From Hydrocarboniphaga daqingensis (lineage in GTDB: Bacteria > Pseudomonadota > Gammaproteobacteria > Nevskiales > Nevskiaceae): a DNA stretch of 64,000 nt. The notes below the pieces were generated by a model, which did not search any database, was not told the DNA's origin, and was given only the letters and a program-made list of their open reading frames with translations. Below are positions 1 to 7,736 of this stretch, piece after piece. Every line of letters begins with the position of its first letter. Position 1 is the stretch's first letter. The stretch covers positions 1-64,000 of the forward strand of contig NZ_FQWZ01000007.1 of NCBI RefSeq assembly GCF_900129825.1, read 5' to 3'. Both the position numbers and the translations under genes were made by a program.

Positions 1-94
1 TCTGTATGTCAGTACCAATGCTGACTCGGCTGCTGAGATGATCATCGACTTGGCTGGTGTTAACTCCCTGCAGGCTGCTGACTTCATCCTGTAA
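1..94 (+). CDS. 3' end of an RTX-type secreted protein (partial)
   Basis: Only the last 30 codons are in the window, ending at TAA 92-94. The bases are identical to positions 2082-2175, the 3' end of the complete RTX gene downstream, and identity stops one base past the stop codon. This is the C-terminal secretion-signal region of a type I secretion substrate. A tandem RTX paralogue therefore lies to the left, and the perfect identity suggests recent duplication or gene conversion. How much of the upstream gene matches cannot be judged from here. Confidence 0.85.
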   Translation, partial: LYVSTNADSAAEMIIDLAGVNSLQAADFIL

Positions 95-106
95 GCGTCA
101 CTTTGG

Positions 107-147
107 AAGCAGCGGGAATCGGCAACAGTTCCCGCTGCTTATTTTTT
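107..147 (+). terminator. Rho-independent terminator of the upstream RTX gene
   Basis: There is a perfect 12-bp stem (107-118 pairing with 129-140) with a 10-base loop, followed by ATTTTTT. It starts 12 bases after the stop codon of the partial RTX gene. A related but less perfect hairpin follows the second RTX gene at 2186-2217. Confidence 0.9.
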
Positions 148-174
148 AGGAGCTGTCTTTCAATTAGAGGCAGT

Positions 175-270
175 AAGCTTCTAATATAAAAATCGATATT
201 AGTGACGCGCAGTATCTACCAATTATATTTTCTATATAAGAAATCTATTTTAATAATCTGAGTCTCGAAA
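175..270 (+). promoter_or_regulatory. AT-rich leader upstream of the RTX gene
   Basis: This stretch between the terminator and ATG 271 is markedly AT-rich compared with the GC-rich surroundings. It contains several TATAAT-like hexamers, for example around 223-240, so a promoter here is likely. I cannot choose one -35/-10 pair with confidence, and the ribosome-binding site before ATG 271 is weak. Confidence 0.4.
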
Positions 271-2175
271 ATGAGTATACGTAAAAATAATACAGTTACC
301 GCCGGCTCAAGTGAGGGTCCAGAATACTTTTACGGGACATCGGCCAGCGACAGAATCAGCGGCAACGGTGGTGACGATGTCATCTTTGGTTATGAAGGAA
401 ATGACTTTCTTTATGGGGCAGGTGGGAACGACAGCATGAGCGGTGGAGAGGGAAATGACACTATGGATGGGACAATAGGTCGCGACACGATGTATGGTGG
501 CGCCGGCAATGATGTTTATATAGTCAACTCGGAAAAAGACGTCATAGTGGAATTGGCTAACGAGGGATTGGATGTCGTTAGGCTAGGTGCTGGGTCATAC
601 ACGCTTAGCGCCAACGTCGAGAACCTTACTGGCAACGACCTAGCAAACGTACTGACGGGCAACACCGCTAACAACAGCCTCGATGGTGGTGCCGCAAATG
701 ACACGATTGCTGCTGGCGCGGGCAACGATACGTTGAATGGCGGTACGGGTAACGACTCGTTGACGGGCGGCACGGGCAACGACACGTATGTGATCGATTC
801 GACCGGTGATGTTGTCGTTGAGGTTGCCAATGAGGGGGCCGACTTAGTGCAGTCGTCGGTGAGCCACACGCTAGCGGCGAACGTCGAAAATCTCACACTG
901 ACCGGTTCTGCCGCCATCAACGGCATCGGCCACGACCTAGCCAACGTGCTGACGGGCAACACCGCTGACAACAGCCTCGATGGTGGTGCAGCAAATGACA
1001 CGATTGCTGCTGGCGCGGGCAACGATACGTTGAATGGCGGTACGGGTAACGACTCGTTGACGGGCGGTACTGGCAACGACACCTATGTGATCGACTCGAC
1101 GAACGATGTGATCGTTGAGGTGGCCAACGAGGGGACCGACTTTGTGCAGTCGTCGGTGAGCCACACGCTAGCGGCGAACGTCGAAAATCTCACACTAACC
1201 GGTTCGGTCGCCATCAATGGCACCGGCAACGAGTTGGCCAACGTACTGACGGGCAATACGGCCGCCAACAGCCTTGCCGGCGGTGCTGGCAACGACACCT
1301 ATGTGATCGATTCGGCTAGCGACGCGGTCGTTGAGGCAGCCAATGAGGGAACCGACTTGGTGCAGTCGTCGGTGAGCCATACCCTAGCGGCGAACGTCGA
1401 AAATCTCACTCTGACTGGTTCGGCCGCCAACAATGGCACGGGCAACGGCGTGGACAACGTGCTGACAGGTAACACGGCCGCCAACAGCCTCGCCGGCGGT
1501 GCCGGGAACGACACGATTGCTGCTGGCGCGGGTAACGATACGTTGAATGGCGGCACGGGTAACGACTCGTTGACGGGCGGTGGTGGTAACGACACTTATG
1601 TGATCGATTCGACAAGCGATGTGGTCGTTGAAGCGGCTAACGAAGGAACTGACGTCATTCAGTCCTCAGTGAGCCACACGCTAAGTGCTAACTTCGAAAA
1701 CCTGGTTCTGACGGGTTCTGCCGCAATCAATGGCACAGGCAACGGTGCGGCCAACGTCCTGTCCGGCAATAGTGCAGCTAACAGCCTGGTTGGCGGCGGG
1801 GGCAATGACACGCTGAACGGAGGGGCTGGTATTGATACGTTGGTGGGCGGAGGCGGGTCCGATCGTCTGGTCGGCGGCGCTGGCGCTGACTACTTTGGCT
1901 TTAGTGCAATAGCCAACTCTGATGGCGTGAATTTCGTTGACCTGATTACTGACTTTGTCTCTGGCACTGACAAGCTCGACTTTGCTGGTCTGTCGAATGC
2001 ATTGGGCATGACACTCAGCTTCATTGGGTCATCCCAGTTCAGCGACAACGCAACCGGCCAAATCCGATTCGAGAACGGATCTCTGTATGTCAGTACCAAT
2101 GCTGACTCGGCTGCTGAGATGATCATCGACTTGGCTGGTGTTAACTCCCTGCAGGCTGCTGACTTCATCCTGTAA
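271..2175 (+). CDS. RTX calcium-binding repeat protein, type I secretion substrate
   Basis: This is a 634-residue secreted protein with no N-terminal signal peptide, as expected for a type I substrate. Residues about 20-80 and many later blocks carry nonapeptides of the GGxGxDxxx type (for example GGAGNDTLNGG) that bind calcium outside the cell and fold into beta-rolls. From residue 80 on it is built from long repeat units beginning NDTYVIDS. The C-terminal 95 residues contain ADYFGFS, DLITDF and GTDKLDF, a serralysin/hemolysin-type C-terminal module that normally carries the uncleaved secretion signal. No protease, lipase or other catalytic domain is visible, so it may be a surface-layer, adhesin or matrix protein. 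The exporter genes at 3573-7635 are the obvious secretion machinery. Its base composition is lower in GC than its neighbours. Confidence 0.88.
   Translation: MSIRKNNTVTAGSSEGPEYFYGTSASDRISGNGGDDVIFGYEGNDFLYGAGGNDSMSGGEGNDTMDGTIGRDTMYGGAGNDVYIVNSEKDVIVELANEGLDVVRLGAGSYTLSANVENLTGNDLANVLTGNTANNSLDGGAANDTIAAGAGNDTLNGGTGNDSLTGGTGNDTYVIDSTGDVVVEVANEGADLVQSSVSHTLAANVENLTLTGSAAINGIGHDLANVLTGNTADNSLDGGAANDTIAAGAGNDTLNGGTGNDSLTGGTGNDTYVIDSTNDVIVEVANEGTDFVQSSVSHTLAANVENLTLTGSVAINGTGNELANVLTGNTAANSLAGGAGNDTYVIDSASDAVVEAANEGTDLVQSSVSHTLAANVENLTLTGSAANNGTGNGVDNVLTGNTAANSLAGGAGNDTIAAGAGNDTLNGGTGNDSLTGGGGNDTYVIDSTSDVVVEAANEGTDVIQSSVSHTLSANFENLVLTGSAAINGTGNGAANVLSGNSAANSLVGGGGNDTLNGGAGIDTLVGGGGSDRLVGGAGADYFGFSAIANSDGVNFVDLITDFVSGTDKLDFAGLSNALGMTLSFIGSSQFSDNATGQIRFENGSLYVSTNADSAAEMIIDLAGVNSLQAADFIL
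508..1884 (+). repeat. In-gene tandem repeat units of 90, 99, 72, 99 and 99 codons
   Basis: Unit starts (the Asn-Asp of NDTYVIDS or equivalent) lie at 508, 778, 1075, 1291 and 1588. The C-terminal module starts in register at 1885. The 72-codon unit lacks exactly 27 codons, which equals three RTX nonapeptides. DNA identity between units is high, so recombination between them is likely. Confidence 0.85.
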
Positions 2176-2185
2176 GTCGATTGCG

Positions 2186-2219
2186 AAGTAGCGGGGATCG
2201 GTAAAGGTCCCCACTGCTT
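2186..2219 (+). terminator. Imperfect terminator after the RTX gene
   Basis: The hairpin 2186-2197/2206-2217 has 12 positions with one G-T wobble and one mismatch, and is followed by a short T run. It resembles the perfect terminator at 107-147 and appears to be a diverged copy, which could allow read-through into the glycosyltransferase gene. Confidence 0.6.
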
Positions 2220-2252
2220 TTCTATGTCCGAGCACGTCCGAGCACGCAAGCC

Positions 2253-3500
2253 TTGCGATTCCTCTTCATACACCAGAACTTTCCTGGTCAGTTCAAGCAT
2301 TGGGCTCCGGCCTTGGCCGCACGCGGGCATGAAGTCGTCGCGTTAGCGATTCGTGCCGGTGAGACGATTTCGTGGAGCGGCGTGCGCGTCGTTCCGTATC
2401 AAGTTCAACGAGGCTCGTCCAAGAATATCCATCCGTGGCTGATCGATTTCGAAGCCAAGACCTTACGAGGTGAAGCATGTCTTAGGGCCTGCCTCAAGCT
2501 ACGCGATGAAGGCTTCGTTCCGGATGTCGTGGTGGCCCACCCTGGTTGGGGCGAAAGCCTGTTCCTCAAAGAAGTCTGGTCGAAGACCAAGATCGTGATG
2601 TATTGCGAATACTTCTATGGATCGGATGGTGCAGACGTTGGCTTCGATCCGGAGTTTCCCGCAGATGATCCAGTGGGTAGTGCGTGTCGGCTTCGGCTTA
2701 AGAACGCGAACTACTTCATGCATTTCGACCAAGTGGAGTACGGGCTGTCGCCGACGCTATGGCAGGCCGATACGTTTCCGGCTGCCTTTCGTGGAAAGAT
2801 AAAAGTTATTCACGATGGAATTGATACCGACCGCGTCGTGCCTTCGTCCAAGGCACGCATCACGGTGCAGCGTGGCAACGAAAGATTTCCGATGGCCCAT
2901 GGCGATGAGGTCATTACGTTCGTCAATCGGAATCTGGAGCCTTATCGCGGATATCACATCTTCATGCGAGCGCTGCCGGCGATTCTTGCGGCACGCCCAC
3001 AAGCCAGAGTTCTGATCGTTGGCGCCGACGATGTTAGCTATGGAGCCCGATCGCCTGATGGCCGCAAGTGGAAGCAAGTCTTCATTGACGAGGTCAAGCC
3101 CCAGATTCCATCAGCGGACTGGGAGCGCGTGCACTTCTTGGGCACCGTCCCGTATGAGACGTTTGTCAACCTGCTTCAAGTGTCGGCAGTTCATGTCTAC
3201 CTGACCTATCCATTCGTTCTCAGTTGGAGTCTGCTCGAGGCCATGAGTGCCGGCTGCGCCATCGTTGCAAGTTCGACGCCTCCTGTTCGTGAGGTGATAA
3301 CCCACGGCGTCACAGGGCGCCTCGTCGGCTTCAGTGACGTTGATGCATTGGCAAAGGAAGTTATTGCGCTGTTGCAGGATCGCAAATCGGCGCGGCAGCT
3401 GGGTCGTGCCGCACGCGCTACCGTCGTGCAGCGTTACGACCTCAAGACAGTCTCTCTCCCTCAGCAGATTGCCTGGGTTGAAGGTTTGGTCGATCGATGA
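2253..3500 (+). CDS. GT4 family glycosyltransferase
   Basis: This is a 415-residue cytoplasmic GT-B fold enzyme that would transfer a sugar from a nucleotide-sugar donor. The start is TTG 2253, which gives the typical N-terminus MRFLFIHQNFPGQF; the nearby ATG 2224 is in another frame. The C-terminal half carries the GT4 donor site, with LEAMSAGCAIVAS at about residues 328-340 and a following PPVREVI. The acceptor cannot be predicted. The gene lies between the RTX protein and its exporter on the same strand, so glycosylation of the secreted protein or of a surface polysaccharide are both possible. Confidence 0.85.
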   Translation: MRFLFIHQNFPGQFKHWAPALAARGHEVVALAIRAGETISWSGVRVVPYQVQRGSSKNIHPWLIDFEAKTLRGEACLRACLKLRDEGFVPDVVVAHPGWGESLFLKEVWSKTKIVMYCEYFYGSDGADVGFDPEFPADDPVGSACRLRLKNANYFMHFDQVEYGLSPTLWQADTFPAAFRGKIKVIHDGIDTDRVVPSSKARITVQRGNERFPMAHGDEVITFVNRNLEPYRGYHIFMRALPAILAARPQARVLIVGADDVSYGARSPDGRKWKQVFIDEVKPQIPSADWERVHFLGTVPYETFVNLLQVSAVHVYLTYPFVLSWSLLEAMSAGCAIVASSTPPVREVITHGVTGRLVGFSDVDALAKEVIALLQDRKSARQLGRAARATVVQRYDLKTVSLPQQIAWVEGLVDR

Positions 3501-3572
3501 TGGTGCCCAACAATTATCCCTCCGTGCACCGCGCTCATAGCGTCAATTCTCATCGTTACGAACGAGGTCACT

Positions 3573-5285
3573 GTGGCGGCTGACTCGGTACTGATGCCTG
3601 GTGATGCGCTTGCGCGTTATCGCAGCGGCCTCATCGCAGCCGCGGCGTACTCGGCCGTGATCAACGCGCTCTATCTGGTTCCCAGCCTGTACATGTTGCA
3701 GGTGTACGATCGTGTGTTGACGAGTCGTAATCTGACCACGCTCACTATGCTGACCGTATTGATGCTTGCGGCTTACATCGCGCTAGCCGCGCTCGGCGCC
3801 ATACGCAACATGATGCTGGTTCGGATCGGCAACGGCGTCGATGCGGCGTTGTCCTCGTCGGTTTTCGACGCGGTTTTCAATCGGTATGCCCTGACCCGGG
3901 ATCTTCGGTTGCTTGGGCGTCTGAACGACCTATCCGTCATCAGAAGCTTCATCGGCGGTAGCGGGATGGCCTCGTTGTTTGATGCGCCGTGGATCCCGAT
4001 CTACTTATTCGTCGTTTATCTGATGCACCCATACTTCGCTTTACTGGTCCTGATTGGACTGCTGATCCTTGTTGCGTTGGCGCTGCTGACGGAGTGGACC
4101 ACTGGCAGCAAGCTAGGACAGGCTAGCGCGTTTCAGTCTGCTGCCAATGCCGGCGTTTCCAACGCGATGCATTCCATCGATGCCATCTCGGCGATGGGCA
4201 TGACGGCCCGAGTGCGTGAGCGCTGGTCGGGCCAAACGTTGCCAGCGGCGGTGCTTCAGTCGAAAGCAGCCGATCGGGCGTCGATGCTAACCTCCGCCTC
4301 CAAGTTCGTCCGCATCACACTACAGTCGGCGATTCTCTGCTTGGGCGCTGCATTGGTAATCGCGGGAGACGTAACACCGGGGCTGATGATCGCCGCCAGC
4401 ATTCTGGCGAGTCGTGCTCTTGCACCAGTCGAACAGTTGATCGCTTCATGGAAGCCGTTCGTGGGCTTTCGGAAGAGTTGGGCTCAGCTCAAGGAGTTGC
4501 TTGCGCTAGCCGATGATCGCGCACCGAGTGTGGTGCTGCCGCGTCCGGCCGGACGCTTGCTGCTCGAGCAGGTCAGCTTCAGATTGTCGTCCGGAGATGA
4601 GCCGATTCTGCAGAACGTCAGTCTGTCGGTATCGCCGGGCGAGATCGTGGGCATCATCGGTCCATCCGCCAGTGGTAAGAGCACCCTCGCCAAGTTAATG
4701 GTCGGCGCTTGCAAGCCTAGCAGCGGAGTGGTGCGCCTAGACGGCTTTGACCTCGCGGCATGGAACCGCGATGACCTGGGTCCGCATCTTGGTTATCTAC
4801 CGCAAGAAGTGCAGCTGATGGATGGAACCGTCGGCGAAAACATATCGCGATTTGCTACCGACGCGACCAGTGAATCGATCATCGCTGCGGCCAAAGCGGC
4901 CCACGCGCATGATGCCATTGCCCGATTACCGCAGGGCTATAACACCCGCGTCGGGATCGGTGGCGAATCGCTATCCGGCGGACAGCGACAGCGAGTCGCG
5001 TTGGCGCGCGCGCTCTACGGCGAGCCGGCCCTGCTGGTATTGGACGAGCCCAACTCGAATCTCGATGAGATCGGCGAAAAGGCGCTGCAGGACGCGTTGC
5101 TGGCGGCCAAGTCGTCCGGTGTGAGCATCGTATTGATTTCGCATCGCCCAGGCACAGTGGCGATCACAGATAGGCTGATTGTGCTCAAAGATGGGCGTAT
5201 CGCACTCAATGGGCCGCGTGATGCCGTATTGACGACATTGAATGCCGGGCGTGCTCCTGCGCCGCCAGCGAAGACGGTCGAATGA
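3573..5285 (+). CDS. Type I secretion ABC transporter (PrtD/HlyB-like permease-ATPase)
   Basis: This 570-residue inner-membrane exporter powers secretion of the RTX protein. The GTG start at 3573 is preceded by GAGGT. Hydrophobic segments fill residues about 20-300. The ATPase domain has Walker A GPSASGKST (363-371), signature LSGGQRQR (467-474) and Walker B LLVLDEP (487-493). There is no N-terminal C39 peptidase domain, so it belongs to the PrtD/LapB-type group that exports substrates without leader cleavage. The stop overlaps the start of the adaptor gene by four bases (ATGA), showing translational coupling. Confidence 0.93.
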   Translation: MAADSVLMPGDALARYRSGLIAAAAYSAVINALYLVPSLYMLQVYDRVLTSRNLTTLTMLTVLMLAAYIALAALGAIRNMMLVRIGNGVDAALSSSVFDAVFNRYALTRDLRLLGRLNDLSVIRSFIGGSGMASLFDAPWIPIYLFVVYLMHPYFALLVLIGLLILVALALLTEWTTGSKLGQASAFQSAANAGVSNAMHSIDAISAMGMTARVRERWSGQTLPAAVLQSKAADRASMLTSASKFVRITLQSAILCLGAALVIAGDVTPGLMIAASILASRALAPVEQLIASWKPFVGFRKSWAQLKELLALADDRAPSVVLPRPAGRLLLEQVSFRLSSGDEPILQNVSLSVSPGEIVGIIGPSASGKSTLAKLMVGACKPSSGVVRLDGFDLAAWNRDDLGPHLGYLPQEVQLMDGTVGENISRFATDATSESIIAAAKAAHAHDAIARLPQGYNTRVGIGGESLSGGQRQRVALARALYGEPALLVLDEPNSNLDEIGEKALQDALLAAKSSGVSIVLISHRPGTVAITDRLIVLKDGRIALNGPRDAVLTTLNAGRAPAPPAKTVE

Positions 5286-6322
5286 AGAAGGCGTTGCCTG
5301 CGGTCGGTCCGTTGCCGACCTCGATATCACCTTTGCTCGTGGTCAGTGGCGCGCTTGTGCTTGCGTTGCTGGCGGCCTTCATTGCGTGGGCTTCGTTTGC
5401 ACCGATCGACGAGGGGGTGCCGCTCGCCGGCGTCGTCGTCGTGGAGTCGAAGCGCAAGCCGATACAGCACATTCGCGGGGGCGTTGTTAGTGAAGTTCTT
5501 GTGCGCGACGGTCAAAGCGTCGCTGCGGGTGATCGGCTGATTGTGCTCGATACCCGTAGCGAGCTTGAGCAGCAACGCATGATCCGCAGCAGTATCGAAG
5601 CCTTGCAAGCCCAACGTGACGGCGTGCTTGCGAGCCTGCCCGGTGCACGCGACCAAGCGACGTCTCTTGCCGACACCGTTAATCGCTTGCGGCCGTTGGT
5701 CGATGAAGCGCTTTACCCGCGCAATCAGTATGACGATCTCGCTCGCCGGCTGATCGAAGCCCGGCGACAACTGTCAATGCAGTTGGCTCAGGCCGATCAG
5801 CTCGCCGCTCAGATTCAGGAGCAGACACACCGTCTCGCCAGCTTGTCGGTTGAGGTCGACCGGGCGGAACTGCGGGCGCCGGTCGGCGGTACCGTGATGG
5901 GACTTGCCGTCAGTGCTCCGGGGGCCGTGGTCACGCCGGGCACCCCCGTGCTCGAACTCGTACCCGACGGAGATACCTTGGTCATCGAGGCGCATGTGCC
6001 GCCCCATTTGATCGAGCGCGTTCATGTCGGCATGGAAGCCAAGTTGCGCTTCATTGCGTTGGACCCGCGCGTCACGCCCGTGGTTGCCGGGCGCGTGAGC
6101 CTGATCAGCGCGGACTTGGTGCAGCCCAAGCAAGCCGACAGCACGCCGCACTTCGTCATGCGCTTGGACATCGACGGTACGGAGTTGCGCAAACTGGGGG
6201 CTGCGCCGATACAGCCGGGCATGCCGGTGGAGGCCATTGTGGTGACTGGTGAACGCCCGTTTTTTGTCTACCTGCTGAAGCCCTTGTCGGACCGCGTCGC
6301 GACGAGCCTGACGGAGCCCTGA
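5282..6322 (+). CDS. HlyD family periplasmic adaptor of the type I secretion system
   Basis: This is the 346-residue membrane-fusion protein linking the ABC transporter to the outer-membrane channel. One transmembrane helix lies at about residues 17-40. The two lipoyl half-motifs are near 62-90 (IRGGVVSEVLVRDGQ) and 193-225 (RAPVGGTVMGL), followed by a beta-barrel region. The helical hairpin between the lipoyl halves is only about 105 residues. The protein is shorter than the usual PrtE/HlyD length of about 430-480 residues. It overlaps the ABC gene by four bases and is followed after five bases by the outer-membrane gene. Confidence 0.9.
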   Translation: MKKALPAVGPLPTSISPLLVVSGALVLALLAAFIAWASFAPIDEGVPLAGVVVVESKRKPIQHIRGGVVSEVLVRDGQSVAAGDRLIVLDTRSELEQQRMIRSSIEALQAQRDGVLASLPGARDQATSLADTVNRLRPLVDEALYPRNQYDDLARRLIEARRQLSMQLAQADQLAAQIQEQTHRLASLSVEVDRAELRAPVGGTVMGLAVSAPGAVVTPGTPVLELVPDGDTLVIEAHVPPHLIERVHVGMEAKLRFIALDPRVTPVVAGRVSLISADLVQPKQADSTPHFVMRLDIDGTELRKLGAAPIQPGMPVEAIVVTGERPFFVYLLKPLSDRVATSLTEP

Positions 6323-6327
6323 GCAAC

Positions 6328-7635
6328 ATGCGCGGATCGATGGCGGCAGTAGCGATGTTGTTGTGGTCAGCCTCGCAGGAGGCCAATGCAGGCTTGCTGG
6401 ACGCGATCCGCGCCGCCGAGTCTGCTGACCCGTCGTATCAGCTGTCGCGTTTCGAGCGTGATGTCGATCGGGCTCGGGCCGACTTGGCGAGCGCTCAGCT
6501 CGGTCCGCAGATCGGCGCTCAATACTCGACGGGTTACGCAGACTCCGGCATCGACAGCGCAGTAGGTTTTCAGGATCGTGATTATCGAACGGAGAGCTGG
6601 ACCGTCCAGATCCGTCAGGGTGTGTTCCGACCCAAAGCCTGGGCCAGCCGTACGTCGGCTCTGCGTCGGTATCAGGCGGCCGATATGTCGGTTAAAGCCA
6701 ACCGGCAAAAGCTTGCGAACCAGTTGGCGCAGCTATGGGCAGACTGGACCACATTGCATAGCGAGCTGCGTTTGGCGCAGCTGCGCCTGCAAGCGGCTGA
6801 GCTGCTGGTGGAGGTCGCGGAGCAATCGCTGACAGCGGGTGAGGGCACGGAGCTTGAACGTGCCCGATCAGGAGCCGACCGTGCGAGCTTGCTTCGTCGA
6901 ATAGCGGATCTGAAAACTCAGCAAGCCAAGCTTGAGCTGCTATGGCAGCAGTCGACCGCAGGGTACCCGATGCCGCCGGAGCGGGTGGCAAGCGATCTTC
7001 TGGTGTTGCTCGCCACCGACGTGATGTCGGCCGAGACTTATGCAGCGCCGCTGACGACGCCCGGAATCGACGCGGCACGTCTGAACGTCGAGAGTGCAGA
7101 ACACGCCGTCGACTCGGTGAAGTACAACCGCCTGCCGACGCTGGATCTGGTCGCCAGTCGCAGCATGAGCTTGCAGGATTCCGAGATCACGATCGGGTCC
7201 GAATTCAACACCTACCGCATACAGTTGCAAGCCTCGGTACCCCTGTTTACCAACGGAGCAATCCAGGCGTCGGTGCGCGAGGCGCAAGCGCAATTGCATA
7301 TGGCGGAAATGGAGCTGCAGCTCGAGCGCAATCGGCAGGCGCTCGACCGGCAGGTCGCCGTAACAACGTTTGCTGCGATGCGCTCCCGGATGGAGGCACT
7401 CAACACTGACCGCGCTCGCTGCGAACTTGCTTTGCGTCAAGCCGAGCTTGGGGTCAGGGCAGGAACGCACACCCGCAAGGATCTCGCGCTGGCGACGATG
7501 GAAAACCTGAAGGCTGAGCAGGAGCAGGATGCGCTGACAGCCGAGGCTCTAAAGCTTTGGAGTGATTTCCGCCTCGCACGCGGTGAGCTGGACGAGCCAC
7601 GCCTTGCTTGGCTCGCAGCAGTGACGCGCTGGTAG
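6328..7635 (+). CDS. TolC-like outer-membrane channel of the type I secretion system
   Basis: This 435-residue outer-membrane efflux protein completes the tripartite exporter. A signal peptide is visible (residues 1-21, ending EANA). The remainder shows the two-fold repeated, Ala/Gln/Glu/Arg-rich helical pattern of TolC-family proteins, with characteristic strands such as YRIQLQASVPLFTNG near residue 293 and DLVASRSMSL near 273. It begins five bases after the adaptor stop codon and is the last gene of the secretion operon. Confidence 0.88.
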   Translation: MRGSMAAVAMLLWSASQEANAGLLDAIRAAESADPSYQLSRFERDVDRARADLASAQLGPQIGAQYSTGYADSGIDSAVGFQDRDYRTESWTVQIRQGVFRPKAWASRTSALRRYQAADMSVKANRQKLANQLAQLWADWTTLHSELRLAQLRLQAAELLVEVAEQSLTAGEGTELERARSGADRASLLRRIADLKTQQAKLELLWQQSTAGYPMPPERVASDLLVLLATDVMSAETYAAPLTTPGIDAARLNVESAEHAVDSVKYNRLPTLDLVASRSMSLQDSEITIGSEFNTYRIQLQASVPLFTNGAIQASVREAQAQLHMAEMELQLERNRQALDRQVAVTTFAAMRSRMEALNTDRARCELALRQAELGVRAGTHTRKDLALATMENLKAEQEQDALTAEALKLWSDFRLARGELDEPRLAWLAAVTRW

Positions 7636-7736
7636 CGGCGCTGAAGATCGATTCGCTAAGGCTTAACGCGTCAACTTGCTGGTACGTGGTCTACTCGGCT
7701 CTCCAACCCAAGGCCAATCCGTCGACTGATTGCTTC

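Noticed and set aside
516-1595. Long antisense open frames with Pro/Ser/Val repeats opposite the RTX gene
   Set aside because: They mirror the nonapeptide DNA repeats; there is no ribosome site or homology and the sense gene is clearly real.
508-1884. Direct repeats as possible CRISPR array
   Set aside because: Repeats are in frame within an RTX coding sequence, with no unique spacers and no cas genes.
2224-2252. ATG 2224 as start of the glycosyltransferase and the duplicated decamer GTCCGAGCAC
   Set aside because: ATG 2224 is in a different frame; the decamer duplication is short and has no evident role.
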